A DNA stretch of 64,000 bases from Erythrobacter sp. (GTDB lineage Bacteria; Pseudomonadota; Alphaproteobacteria; Sphingomonadales; Sphingomonadaceae), in assembly GCA_019739335.1 (NCBI GenBank), contig CP073261.1, positions 744,001-808,000 of the forward strand. The letters are read 5' to 3'. The notes beneath the pieces were generated by a model. It was not told the origin of the DNA, did no database searches, and saw only the letters and a list, made by a program, of their open reading frames with translations. The translations under genes and the position numbers were made by a program. Positions 35,925-45,025 of this stretch are shown here, piece by piece. The stretch's first letter is position 1, and each line of letters begins with the position of its first letter.

Positions 35925-36229
35925 GCGCCACCGCCACCGGATTCGCGCCCTGCGAAAAGCCCGAACGCTATATCCAGCAGCTCGTCAGCCACTGGGGCCA
36001 CAAGCTGGCCACCAGTTACGACGAGGGCGACGGCATGGGCATTTTCCCCTTCAGCGAGCACACCAATTGCGTAATGACCGCTCATGCAGGCGGCATCGGC
36101 ATCACCCTCACCACCGCCGACCTTGATGAAAATCAACGCATGCGCGCGGTAATCGAGGAACATATCGACCGCTTCGCTTTCCGCGAGGCGCCGCTGACTT
36201 ACGAATGGCAAGACGCCAAGGAAACCTGA
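35921..36229 (+). CDS. DUF2218-type protein in the lig operon
   Basis: A 102-aa protein with PERYIQQLVSHWGHKLATSY, DGMGIFPFS, ITLTTADLDENQRMRAV and HIDRFAFREAPLTYEW, the pattern of the DUF2218 family. DUF2218 proteins are small, soluble and of unknown function, often near siderophore or iron genes. Here it sits between ligJ and ligA, overlapping the ligJ stop by ATGA and ending one nt before the ligA start. A role in iron supply or maturation of the Fe(II)-dependent LigAB dioxygenase is a tempting but unproven inference. Confidence 0.72.
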   Translation: MSATATGFAPCEKPERYIQQLVSHWGHKLATSYDEGDGMGIFPFSEHTNCVMTAHAGGIGITLTTADLDENQRMRAVIEEHIDRFAFREAPLTYEWQDAKET

Positions 36230-36230
36230 A

Positions 36231-37563
<1,333 letters not shown>

Positions 37564-37571
37564 CTCAAACT

Positions 37572-37668
37572 CCCCTCCCGCTTGCGGGAGGGGCCGGGGG
37601 TGGGCCTGTCCAACAGGCCGCACCCCGTTTCATTCCCACCCCTAACCCCTCTCGCCAGCGGGAGGGGG
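37572..37668. repeat. 97-bp palindromic intergenic repeat, copy 2
   Basis: It has the same 97-bp length as the 33101-33197 copy. The first 38 nt are identical (stem CCCCTCCCGC-TT-GCGGGAGGGG, then CCGGGGGTGGGCCTGT) and the last 34 nt differ at only two positions. The middle is unrelated. It lies between ligB and ligC and could set different transcript stability on its two sides. Confidence 0.8.
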
Positions 37669-37684
37669 ATTTGAGGAGTTAAAC

Positions 37685-38641
37685 ATGAAAATCGCACTCG
37701 CCGGTGGCGGCGCATTCGGTGAAAAGCACCTCGATGGCCTCAAGAATATCGACGGCGTGGAAGTCACCGCGCTGGTCGGCCGCACGCTCGACAAGACGCA
37801 GGCGATGGCCGACAAATACGGCGTCGGCTTTGCCACCACCGATTACGACGCCGCGCTCGCGCGCGATGACGTGGACGCGGTGATCCTCTGCACTCCCACG
37901 CAAATGCACGCCGAGCAGGCGATCAAGGCGATGGATGCGGGCAAGCACGTCGAAGTGGAAATCCCGCTGTCGGATAGCTGGCCCGATGCGCAGGCCGTCA
38001 TGGACAAGCAGGCGGAAACCGGCCTCGTCTGCATGGTCGGCCACACCCGCCGCTTCAATCCGAGCCACCAGTTCGTGCACAACAAGATCACCGGCGGCGA
38101 ATTCAACGTCCAGCAGATGGATGTGCAGACCTATTTTTTCCGCCGTTCGAACATGAACGCCAAGGGCGAGCCGCGCAGCTGGACCGATCACCTGCTCTGG
38201 CACCACGCCGCGCACACCATCGACCTGTTCGCCTACCAGGCGGGCAAGATCGTTGCCGCCAACGCGATCCAGGGGCCGAAGCATCCGGGCCTTGGCATCG
38301 CGATGGATATGTCGATCCAGTTGAAGAGTGAAAGCGGGGCGATCTGCACCCTCTCGCTGTCGTTCAACAACGATGGCCCGCTGGGCACCTTCTTCCGCTA
38401 CATCGGCGATACGGCGACTTATCTGGCACGCTATGACGACCTGTTCACCGGCAAGGAGGAGCAGATCGACCTGACCGGGGTGGCGGTGAGCAACAACGGC
38501 ATCGAATTGCAGGACCGCGAATTCATCGCCGCGATCCGCGAGGGGCGCGAGCCGAATTCGAGCGTTGCGCAAGTGCTCGATTGCTACCGCGTGATCGGCG
38601 AACTGGCGCAGAGTCTCGAAGCACAGGACGGCTGGTCCTGA
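37685..38641 (+). CDS. ligC: 4-carboxy-2-hydroxymuconate-6-semialdehyde dehydrogenase
   Basis: A 318-aa Gfo/Idh-fold NADP-dependent dehydrogenase that oxidises the hemiacetal form of CHMS to 2-pyrone-4,6-dicarboxylate. MKIALAGGGAFGEKHLDGLK is the Rossmann start, HVEVEIPLSDSWPDAQAVM the central motif, and GHTRRFNPSHQFVHNKI with HLLWHHAAHTIDLFAYQ the substrate side. These are close to Sphingobium LigC. It follows ligB after a 97-bp repeat. Its stop overlaps the next start (TGATG), so the aldo/keto reductase and oxygenase behind it are part of the same operon. Confidence 0.94.
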   Translation: MKIALAGGGAFGEKHLDGLKNIDGVEVTALVGRTLDKTQAMADKYGVGFATTDYDAALARDDVDAVILCTPTQMHAEQAIKAMDAGKHVEVEIPLSDSWPDAQAVMDKQAETGLVCMVGHTRRFNPSHQFVHNKITGGEFNVQQMDVQTYFFRRSNMNAKGEPRSWTDHLLWHHAAHTIDLFAYQAGKIVAANAIQGPKHPGLGIAMDMSIQLKSESGAICTLSLSFNNDGPLGTFFRYIGDTATYLARYDDLFTGKEEQIDLTGVAVSNNGIELQDREFIAAIREGREPNSSVAQVLDCYRVIGELAQSLEAQDGWS

Positions 38642-39642
38642 TGGCGGTGGGACCGCGCAGCATCAACGGCAGGGCGCTCAATCCCGTCGGGCTGGGCTGC
38701 ATGAATGTCAGCTGGGCCTATGGCGCCCCGCCACCACCAGATGAGGCCGCCAGGCTGCTGCACCGCGCGCTCGACCTGGGATGCGATCACCTCGATACCG
38801 CGCGGATTTATGGCGCGGGCGAAAACGAGAAGCTGATCGGTGAGACGCTGAAGGGGCGGCGCAGCGAATTTTTCCTCGCGAGCAAGTGCGGCATTACTGT
38901 CGACGGGCCAAAGCGCGGGGTCGATTGCAGCCCGGAGGCGATTGCCTCCGCAATCGAGACCAGCCTCGAACTGCTCCAGACCGACCATATCGATCTTTAC
39001 TACATGCACCGCTTCGATCCCAAGGTGCCCGTCGCCGAATGCGTGGGCGCGCTGGCCTGCGCGGTGGAAGCGGGCAAGATCGGGGCCTATGGCGTATCCG
39101 AATGGTCTTCGGCGCATATCCGCGAGGCGCACCAGGTGCATCCCATGGGCGCGGTGCAGACCGAATTTTCGCTATGGACGCGCAATGTCGAACTGGGCGT
39201 GCTGGCGACTTGCGACGAACTGGGAATTCCGCTGGTGGCGTTCAGCCCGGTCGGGCGCGGGGCGCTGTGCGGGGAACTGCGCGAACCGGCCACGCTGGAG
39301 GACAGCGACCTGCGCACCAAGATGCCGCGCTTCAATGCGGAGAACTGGCCGCATAATTTGGCGCTGATCGACCAGTTGGCGGAACTGGCGCGCGCCAATG
39401 GCCTGACTCCTGCGCAGCTTTCCTTGCGCTGGGTGCTGGCGCAGAGCGAGGTCTGCCACGTCATTCCCGGCACCACCTCCATGGCGCATCTGGAGGACAA
39501 CATGGCCTCGCTGTCGCTGGAGGTGAGCGACGAGGTGCTCGCCGAAGCCGGGCGGATCGTGAACCAGCAGACCGTGGCCGGGCACCGCTATCACGCGGCG
39601 ATCCTGCCGACGATCGACACCGAGGACTTCGCACCCGCCTGA
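38641..39642 (+). CDS. Aldo/keto reductase
   Basis: A 333-aa NADPH-dependent oxidoreductase of the AKR superfamily. LNPVGLGCMNVSWAYG, CDHLDTARIYGAGENEKLIG (catalytic Asp/Tyr), FFLASKCG (Lys), DLYYMHRFDPKVP (His) and YGVSEWSSAHIREA complete the tetrad. PGTTSMAHLEDNM binds the cofactor phosphate. It starts at the ligC stop (one-nt overlap) and shares a one-nt overlap with the next gene, so it is tightly tied to protocatechuate metabolism. The substrate is unknown; an aromatic aldehyde or a ring-cleavage semialdehyde is plausible. Confidence 0.85.
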   Translation: MAVGPRSINGRALNPVGLGCMNVSWAYGAPPPPDEAARLLHRALDLGCDHLDTARIYGAGENEKLIGETLKGRRSEFFLASKCGITVDGPKRGVDCSPEAIASAIETSLELLQTDHIDLYYMHRFDPKVPVAECVGALACAVEAGKIGAYGVSEWSSAHIREAHQVHPMGAVQTEFSLWTRNVELGVLATCDELGIPLVAFSPVGRGALCGELREPATLEDSDLRTKMPRFNAENWPHNLALIDQLAELARANGLTPAQLSLRWVLAQSEVCHVIPGTTSMAHLEDNMASLSLEVSDEVLAEAGRIVNQQTVAGHRYHAAILPTIDTEDFAPA

Positions 39643-40445
39643 TGGCGACGGTTCGCGCCCGGGTCGGCTATTCCGAGCGGACCGCGCGCGAACCCTACTT
39701 CTACGCCAACGCGCACGAGAAAGACTTCGTCCCGCTCGCGCGAGTGGAGGTGGAAATTGCCGATGCGCGCGGGCGGCACTGCTCGCTCGATGTCGAGGGG
39801 TTCCAGCTGGTCGAACATCGCAGCGCACTGGCTGACCTGACCGATCTTGATGCGGTGCGGCGGGATCATCCGGCTGAGATCGTCGAACTGCTCACCGCCG
39901 TCACCGGCTGCGATCGGGTGGTGATGACTCCCGGCGCGATCCTGCGCTTTTCCGAGAAAGCGGGAGCCAACGCCCGCCACGACAACTCGCATCCCGCCCG
40001 CTTCGTCCACGTCGATATGGCGCGCGAGGATGCTGCCGAGGCCCGCGCCCGCTCCGCGCCGGAAGGGACCATTGCCCGCAGCGCGCAGTACAATGTCTGG
40101 CGCGTACTCAGCGATCCGCCGCAGGACGTGCCGCTGGGCCTGTGCGACTGGACCTCGCTTGCCGAGGGTGACCTGCTGCCCTGCCGGGCGATCTTCGATC
40201 CGCTCGACGGCTCGCCCGAGTGGGGCTTTGCCAATTACCTGCTGGCGCACAATCCGGCACACCGCTGGTTCTGGTTCAGCCATATGCACCCCGGCGAAGT
40301 ACTGGTGTTCAAGACCTCCGAAAGCGATCCCGCCCGCGCACAACTGATGCCGCACGGCGCCTTCGACAATCCGCTCGCCCCCGCCGATGCGCCGCCGAGG
40401 GTGAGCCTGGAAATGCGCGCCACCTGCTACTGGTTCGCCGACTGA
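39642..40445 (+). CDS. CmcJ/NvfI-like oxygenase family protein
   Basis: A 267-aa protein resembling CmcJ, GA4 desaturase and NvfI proteins. PARFVHVDMAREDA supplies an H-x-D, YNVWRVLSDPPQDVPLGLCD is the family core, HRWFWFSHMHPGEVLVFKT and a later LMPHGAF supply the distal His, and PPRVSLEMRATCYWF carries an Arg that could bind 2-oxoglutarate. These form a plausible Fe(II)/2OG facial triad. Characterised relatives act in secondary metabolism; a member at the end of a lig operon is unexpected. It may hydroxylate or demethylate an aromatic acid. The 3' end overlaps the convergent nth gene by 19 nt. Confidence 0.7.
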   Translation: MATVRARVGYSERTAREPYFYANAHEKDFVPLARVEVEIADARGRHCSLDVEGFQLVEHRSALADLTDLDAVRRDHPAEIVELLTAVTGCDRVVMTPGAILRFSEKAGANARHDNSHPARFVHVDMAREDAAEARARSAPEGTIARSAQYNVWRVLSDPPQDVPLGLCDWTSLAEGDLLPCRAIFDPLDGSPEWGFANYLLAHNPAHRWFWFSHMHPGEVLVFKTSESDPARAQLMPHGAFDNPLAPADAPPRVSLEMRATCYWFAD

Positions 40446-41092
40446 CGGCCCTTCGGCGGCTTGAGCACTTTCTTGCGGTAAGAGCACAGGTCCACCACCC
40501 GGCACCGCCAGCACTCCGGCGTCCGCGCCTTGCAGACATAACGGCCATGCAGGATCAGCCAGTGATGCGCGCCGAGCCGGAAGGGCGCAGGCACCCGCTT
40601 CTCCAGCTTGGCCTCCACAGCTTCGGGAGTCTTGCCGCTCGCCAGGCCGGTCCGATTGCCGACCCGGAAGATATGCGTATCGACCGCGAAGGTCTCCTGC
40701 CCGAACCAGCAATTGAGCACCACATTGGCGGTCTTGCGCCCCACCCCGGGCAGCCGCACCAGTTCCTCGCGCGTGGCCGGAACCTCGCCGCCAAATTCGT
40801 CGATCAATAATTGCGAGAGCGCGATCACGTTCTTCGCCTTGGAATTGAACAGGCCGATGGTCTTGATGTGCGCGATCAACCCGTCGAGGCCCAGTTGCAC
40901 CATTTGTGCAGGCGTCTGGACCTGTTGAAACAGGGCTCTCGTCGCCTTGTTCACCCCGACATCGGTCGCCTGCGCCGATAGCGCGACCGCCACCACAAGC
41001 TGGAAGGCATTGCCGTATTCCAGCTCGGTCTCGGGCGCGGGATTGTCTTCGGCGAGGCGGCGGAAGAATTCGAAAATCTGGTCTTTCGTCAC
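40427..41092 (-). CDS. nth: Endonuclease III (DNA glycosylase/AP lyase)
   Basis: A 221-aa base-excision repair enzyme removing oxidised pyrimidines. The helix-hairpin-helix LPGVGRKTANVVLN carries the catalytic Lys and VDTHIFRVGNR the catalytic Asp. The [4Fe-4S] cluster motif C-x6-C-x2-C-x5-C is complete in CKARTPECWRCRVVDLC. The GTG at 41092 overlaps the stop of the M48 gene (GTGA) and starts the typical KDQIFEFFRRLAE sequence; an upstream open stretch to 41422 is antisense-like and not used. Confidence 0.94.
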   Translation of the reverse strand: MTKDQIFEFFRRLAEDNPAPETELEYGNAFQLVVAVALSAQATDVGVNKATRALFQQVQTPAQMVQLGLDGLIAHIKTIGLFNSKAKNVIALSQLLIDEFGGEVPATREELVRLPGVGRKTANVVLNCWFGQETFAVDTHIFRVGNRTGLASGKTPEAVEAKLEKRVPAPFRLGAHHWLILHGRYVCKARTPECWRCRVVDLCSYRKKVLKPPKGRQSANQ

Positions 41093-42261
41093 TCGACCGC
41101 GCCGCCCCCGCTCGCCGCTTTCCATTCCATCGCCGTGCGAATCCGGCGCTCGACTGTCGGGTGGGTGTAGAACAGCGCCTCTTCCACCGGCCCAGCCAGC
41201 GGATAGCGGTATTCGGCGGTCTCGATCAGTGCGCCCGCCAGCGCATCGGGCAGGCCGACATGCGCCAGCGAATAGGCATCCGCCTCGCTCTCGCCCATCC
41301 GCGTCATCATCTTGGTGATCGGCTGCGCCAGCGTGAACAGCAGGCCCAGGACGAACGCGAATACCGGCAGCCCGCGCGGGTCTTCCAGTGGCGCGTCGGT
41401 GCCGAAGCGGCCAGCGAACCACGGATAGAGCCGCGCGGTCAGCCAGAACAGGGCCACCGCCAGCAGGCTCAGCACCGCCACCGTGCGCCAGACATGGCCG
41501 AGCACATAGTGGCCGATTTCGTGCCCGGTCACGGTCTTCACCTCGTCGAGCGAGGCCTCGTCCATCGCCACGTCGGATATGGCGATCCGGGCATTCCCAC
41601 CCACGCCCGAGACATTGGCAGTGAAATTGTTCGATTGCCTGGAGCCGTCATAGAGGAACACCCGGTCCTCGGGCACCCCGGCATCGGCAGCCAGTTCGAG
41701 CACAGCGGTACGCACCTCACCTTCGGGGATCGGCCGGTAATCGTTGAACAGCGGCTCGATCAGCACCGGTGAGAGCAGCAGCAGGAAGGCCACCGCGCCC
41801 GCCACCAGCGCTCCGCCCCAGGCCCACCACCAGCGACCTGTCTTGCGGATCAGCGCGTAGACTCCGGTCAGGAACAGGCCGCCGAACAGCAGAAAGATCA
41901 CCGTGCTCATGGCATCCTGCAGCAGGAAATCACCGAGCGGCTGGCTGGTCCGGCCATATTGCGTCTCGCGCCACCATTCCTCGTAAAGCGCGAATGGCAG
42001 GCTGAGCAGGGACAGCAGCAGCAGGAACACCGCCGCCACCGCCAGCGTGCGCAGGAAGAACCCGCGCTTGGCGAGCTTGCCCGCCAGCCGGTCCAGCAAG
42101 CCGCTGCGGACGATCAGCCAGGTGACCAGCGCGGAGACCAGTAGTCCGGCAAGGATCAGCCAGTGGTTGCCCATGGTATAGTCGCGCGCCAGCGCCAGCT
42201 CGTCGGCGCTGAGCGTGGCGATCCATTGCTGCGTTTCGGCTTCCGCCCTGCCTGCGACCAC
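41089..42261 (-). CDS. M48-family (Ste24-like) membrane zinc metalloprotease
   Basis: A 390-aa CAAX-protease-like M48 peptidase. Membrane helices flank a long cytoplasmic catalytic part. The zinc motif is TGHEIGHYVLGHVW (HExxH), and the third ligand lies in MGESEADAYSLAHVG. The N-terminal region RDYTMGNHWLILAGLLV with SLPFALYEEWWRETQYG is the Ste24 signature. In bacteria such proteins take part in membrane-protein quality control. The GTG at 42261 is chosen because AGGGGAAG lies just upstream; an ATG at 42291 inside dapB is the alternative. Confidence 0.87.
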   Translation of the reverse strand: MVAGRAEAETQQWIATLSADELALARDYTMGNHWLILAGLLVSALVTWLIVRSGLLDRLAGKLAKRGFFLRTLAVAAVFLLLLSLLSLPFALYEEWWRETQYGRTSQPLGDFLLQDAMSTVIFLLFGGLFLTGVYALIRKTGRWWWAWGGALVAGAVAFLLLLSPVLIEPLFNDYRPIPEGEVRTAVLELAADAGVPEDRVFLYDGSRQSNNFTANVSGVGGNARIAISDVAMDEASLDEVKTVTGHEIGHYVLGHVWRTVAVLSLLAVALFWLTARLYPWFAGRFGTDAPLEDPRGLPVFAFVLGLLFTLAQPITKMMTRMGESEADAYSLAHVGLPDALAGALIETAEYRYPLAGPVEEALFYTHPTVERRIRTAMEWKAASGGGAVE

Positions 42262-42271
42262 GATCTTCCCC

Positions 42272-43003
42272 TCAGTCGATCCCCAGCACATCGCGCATCG
42301 TGTACCGCCCCGGCGGGCGTCCGACCAGCCAGACCGCGCCCTTCACCGCCCCGCGTGCGAAGATCATGCGGTTCTCGGCGCTGTGGGAGAGGGTGATCCG
42401 TTCCTCGTCTCCGGCAAGGATCACCGAGTGCTCGCCTGCCACGGTTCCGCCGCGCAGGGAGGCAAAGCCGATGGCGCCTTCGGCCCGCCGCCCGGTGTGC
42501 CCGTCGCGTCCACGCTCCGAATGTTCGGCCAGATCGATCCCGCGCCCGACCGCGGCTGCCTCGCCCAGCAGCAGCGCGGTGCCGGAGGGGGCATCGACTT
42601 TCATCCGGTGGTGCATTTCCACCACCTCCACATCCCAGTCCGGCCCCAGCCGCGCCGCCGCTTCCTGCACCAGATGCGCCAGCAGCGTAACGCCGAGCGA
42701 GGTATTGCCTGTTTGCAACACCGGAATCGCGCGTGCGGCATCGTCGATCGCGGTATGGTGCAGCGCCTCCAGCCCCGTGGTGCCGATCAGGATGGGAATG
42801 CCTGCGCCGATGGCGGCGTGGAGATTGTCCTTCAGTGCAGGCGGGGCCGAAAAATCGACCAGCGCATCGCTGGCATCGGCGAGGTTGGCCACCGAATCGC
42901 CCTTGTCCGCGCCGCCCGAGCACTCGTGCCCCGCCGCCACAATGGCCGCTTGCAGCGCCGCGCCCATGCGCCCTGCGCTGCCGATAATCCCTATTCTCGC
43001 CAT
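42272..43003 (-). CDS. dapB: 4-hydroxy-tetrahydrodipicolinate reductase
   Basis: A 243-aa lysine/diaminopimelate biosynthesis enzyme. RIGIIGSAGRMGAALQAAI is the NAD(P)-binding start, ILIGTTGLE the family loop and VVEMHHRMKVDAPSGTALLL the signature with the catalytic His-His-x-x-K. The length is typical of alphaproteobacterial DapB. It lies upstream of the M48 protease with a small gap and is divergent from the sirtuin gene. Confidence 0.95.
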   Translation of the reverse strand: MARIGIIGSAGRMGAALQAAIVAAGHECSGGADKGDSVANLADASDALVDFSAPPALKDNLHAAIGAGIPILIGTTGLEALHHTAIDDAARAIPVLQTGNTSLGVTLLAHLVQEAAARLGPDWDVEVVEMHHRMKVDAPSGTALLLGEAAAVGRGIDLAEHSERGRDGHTGRRAEGAIGFASLRGGTVAGEHSVILAGDEERITLSHSAENRMIFARGAVKGAVWLVGRPPGRYTMRDVLGID

Positions 43004-43029
43004 TGCGCTTCCTCCGTGCCCTGTGCTTC

Positions 43030-43737
43030 ATGCCCGCCATGACTTCCCCACGCAACATCGTGATCCTGACCGGGGCGGGGATCAGCGCCGAATCAGGCCT
43101 GCGCACCTTTCGCGCCGACGATGGACTGTGGGAAGATCACCCCGTCACCGAAGTCGCCACACCGGAGGGTTTCGCCCGCGATCCCGATCTGGTGCAGCGG
43201 TTCTACGACGCGCGGCGCGCCGATGTGCAGGCGGCACAGCCCAACGCGGCGCATTTTGCCCTAGGGCGGCTGGACAGCGAGTTTTCCGGCGAACTGCTGA
43301 TCGTCACCCAGAACATTGACGACCTGCACGAGCGGGGCGGGGCGAACAGGGTGCTGCACATGCACGGCGAGGCGCTGTCCGCATGGTGCGGATTGTGCAA
43401 CGCCCGCCACCGCTGGACCGGCACCCTCCGTGACGGACCACCATGCCCGGCCTGCGGCCAATCGGCGCTGCGGCCCGACATCGTCTGGTTCGGCGAGATG
43501 CCCTACCGGATGGGGGAGATCTATCGCGCCATCGCGACGGCGGACCTGTTCGTTTCCGTGGGCACCTCGGGCGCGGTCTATCCCGCTGCTGGTTTCGTGC
43601 AGGAGGCGCGGCGGGTTGGGGCGCGGGCGCTGGAGCTCAATCTGGAGCGGAGCCTGGGCAGCGCGATGTTCGATGAGACACGGCTCGGCCCGGCGAGCGC
43701 GCTGGTGCCGGAGTGGGTCGAGGAGATGCTGGGCTAG
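43030..43737 (+). CDS. cobB: NAD-dependent protein deacylase (sirtuin, CobB-like)
   Basis: A 235-aa sirtuin. NIVILTGAGISAESGLRTFR binds NAD, TQNIDDLHERGG is the second NAD motif, HMHGE carries the catalytic His, and a zinc site is formed by CGLC and CPAC. ALRPDIVWFGEMPY continues the class III-type core. It removes acyl groups from protein lysines. Starts at 43030 (used), 43039 and 43003 are all possible; no clear Shine-Dalgarno decides. Only 26 nt separate it from divergent dapB. Confidence 0.92.
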   Translation: MPAMTSPRNIVILTGAGISAESGLRTFRADDGLWEDHPVTEVATPEGFARDPDLVQRFYDARRADVQAAQPNAAHFALGRLDSEFSGELLIVTQNIDDLHERGGANRVLHMHGEALSAWCGLCNARHRWTGTLRDGPPCPACGQSALRPDIVWFGEMPYRMGEIYRAIATADLFVSVGTSGAVYPAAGFVQEARRVGARALELNLERSLGSAMFDETRLGPASALVPEWVEEMLG

Positions 43738-43743
43738 TCGCCC

Positions 43744-44082
43744 TCACCGCCCCTTCTTCGCCAGCGGCGCGTTGAAATCGGGGTCTTTCTTGGCCACCCA
43801 GTCGACGAATTTGCGCACTGTCGGATCGGCCAGCAGGCCTTCGGCATCCATCCCGTGGCGTTGCAGTTCGGAATTGGTGAAATTGGTGATCAGCATGTTC
43901 TGGCAAATCGGATGCATCGGCACCGTATCGCGCCCGCCCCGGCTCTTGGGGATCGGATGGTGCCAGACCACCGTCTTGCCGGTCGGCCGCCCGCAGAGCC
44001 AGCACGGCGGAACTTCGGCGGGAGGAGCGTCGTCCTCCGCCTCGTAATCGTAGGGACCGTGCTTGGAATGCTTGCGGGCCAT
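43744..44082 (-). CDS. HNH-motif protein
   Basis: A 112-aa HNH nuclease-like protein. CWLCGRPTGKTVVWHHPIPK holds two Cys and the His-His of the beta-beta-alpha-metal fold, and PMHPICQNML completes it. Such short stand-alone HNH proteins are widespread in alphaproteobacteria and probably cut or bind DNA; the physiological role is unknown. It lies four nt downstream of the ThiF/MoeB-like gene in the same direction. Nothing around it suggests a homing or phage origin. Confidence 0.8.
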   Translation of the reverse strand: MARKHSKHGPYDYEAEDDAPPAEVPPCWLCGRPTGKTVVWHHPIPKSRGGRDTVPMHPICQNMLITNFTNSELQRHGMDAEGLLADPTVRKFVDWVAKKDPDFNAPLAKKGR

Positions 44083-44086
44083 GGTT

Positions 44087-44869
44087 TCAACCTTCTGATG
44101 GAGCGCAGGCCGAACAGCCCGAGTCTTTGGCGATGCGAATGGTCCGCATAGCCGGCTTCAGTCCGTCGAGCAGGTGCAGCTTGCCCCATTGCGGATCGCC
44201 CATTTGGCCAAAGCCGCTCTGGGCGATGAGCAAGCGCACCGCCTGCATCGCCGCGAAGGTGCCGACCCAGCCGACCATCGCGCCCAAGATCCCGTCCTCG
44301 GCGCAGGTATCGCAGTCCTCGGCATCGAAGGCATCTCCGACGAAGCAGCGGTAGCACGGCTGATCGGAGAGATGGCCCGCAAAGGCCGCGACCTGCCCCT
44401 GGAAACGACCCACGGCGGCGCTGAGCAAGGGAATGCCGCTCGCCACGCAGGCATCCGAAACCACCAGCCGGGTGGCGAAATTGTCCGTCCCGTCGATCAC
44501 CAAGCCCGCGCCCGCGATCATTTGGGCGGCGTTGCCAGGCCCGATCCGCCGGTCGGAAATCGAAACCTCCAGCGCGTCGTCGAAATTGGCCAGCCAGCGG
44601 CGCGCAGAAGTCGCCTTGCCGTGGCCCAGATCGCGGGTGGTGTAGATCGTCTGCCGCTGGAGATTGCTCGCCTCGACCTGCCCGTCATCAACCAGCGTCA
44701 GCCGCCCGACCCCGGCACCCGCGAGATATTGCAGCACCGGCGCGCCGATCCCGCCCAGCCCGATAATCGCGACGTGGCTTGCCACCAGTGTCGCCTGCCC
44801 CGCTCCACCGACTTCGGGCAGCACGATGTGGCGCGCGAAACGGTCCAGTCTGTCAGGGGATAAGCTCAT
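44087..44869 (-). CDS. HesA/MoeB/ThiF-family adenylyltransferase
   Basis: A 260-aa E1-like enzyme that adenylates the C-terminus of a sulfur-carrier protein. RFARHIVLPEVGGAGQ and IIGLGGIGAPVLQYLAGAGV form the ATP-binding fold, EASNLQRQTIY is the conserved loop with the Arg finger, and DGTDNFATR carries the Mg-binding Asp. CYRCF and CSAC supply the zinc cysteines. MoeB (molybdopterin) is more likely than ThiF, but no moaD or thiS neighbour settles it. Confidence 0.87.
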   Translation of the reverse strand: MSLSPDRLDRFARHIVLPEVGGAGQATLVASHVAIIGLGGIGAPVLQYLAGAGVGRLTLVDDGQVEASNLQRQTIYTTRDLGHGKATSARRWLANFDDALEVSISDRRIGPGNAAQMIAGAGLVIDGTDNFATRLVVSDACVASGIPLLSAAVGRFQGQVAAFAGHLSDQPCYRCFVGDAFDAEDCDTCAEDGILGAMVGWVGTFAAMQAVRLLIAQSGFGQMGDPQWGKLHLLDGLKPAMRTIRIAKDSGCSACAPSEG

Positions 44870-44926
44870 GGCAAGCCTGTTGGCAGGCTCGGGATTGGCT
44901 GTCGATAGGTTAGACAGGGCATGATC

Positions 44927-45016
44927 GGTCCGAAGGACCGCAAGGCCGAACGGCCGCCCGCAGCGGGCGCGGCTCGGCCGCGCGTCTAGCGAGGACGAGG
45001 CCGCGGAGGCGGCCTC
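44927..45016. repeat. Array of five consecutive short hairpins downstream of dnaA
   Basis: Perfect small stem-loops follow one another: GGTCC-GAA-GGACC (44927-44939), GGCCG-AA-CGGCC (44944-44955), GCCCGC-A-GCGGGC (44956-44968), GCGGC-TCG-GCCGC (44969-44981) and GAGGCCGC-GGAG-GCGGCCTC (44997-45016). No U-tract follows on the dnaA strand. It fills most of the 156-nt gap between dnaA and the MoeB-like gene and may act as a transcript end or as a dispersed repeat. Confidence 0.65.
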
Positions 45017-45025
45017 AAAAGAGAA

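Noticed and set aside
43744..44082. HNH protein as homing endonuclease or phage remnant
   Set aside because: No intron, intein, integrase or phage gene is near; it sits in a stable housekeeping neighbourhood.
44927..45016. Rho-independent terminator for dnaA
   Set aside because: The stems are perfect but no run of T follows on the dnaA strand, so it is reported as a hairpin array.
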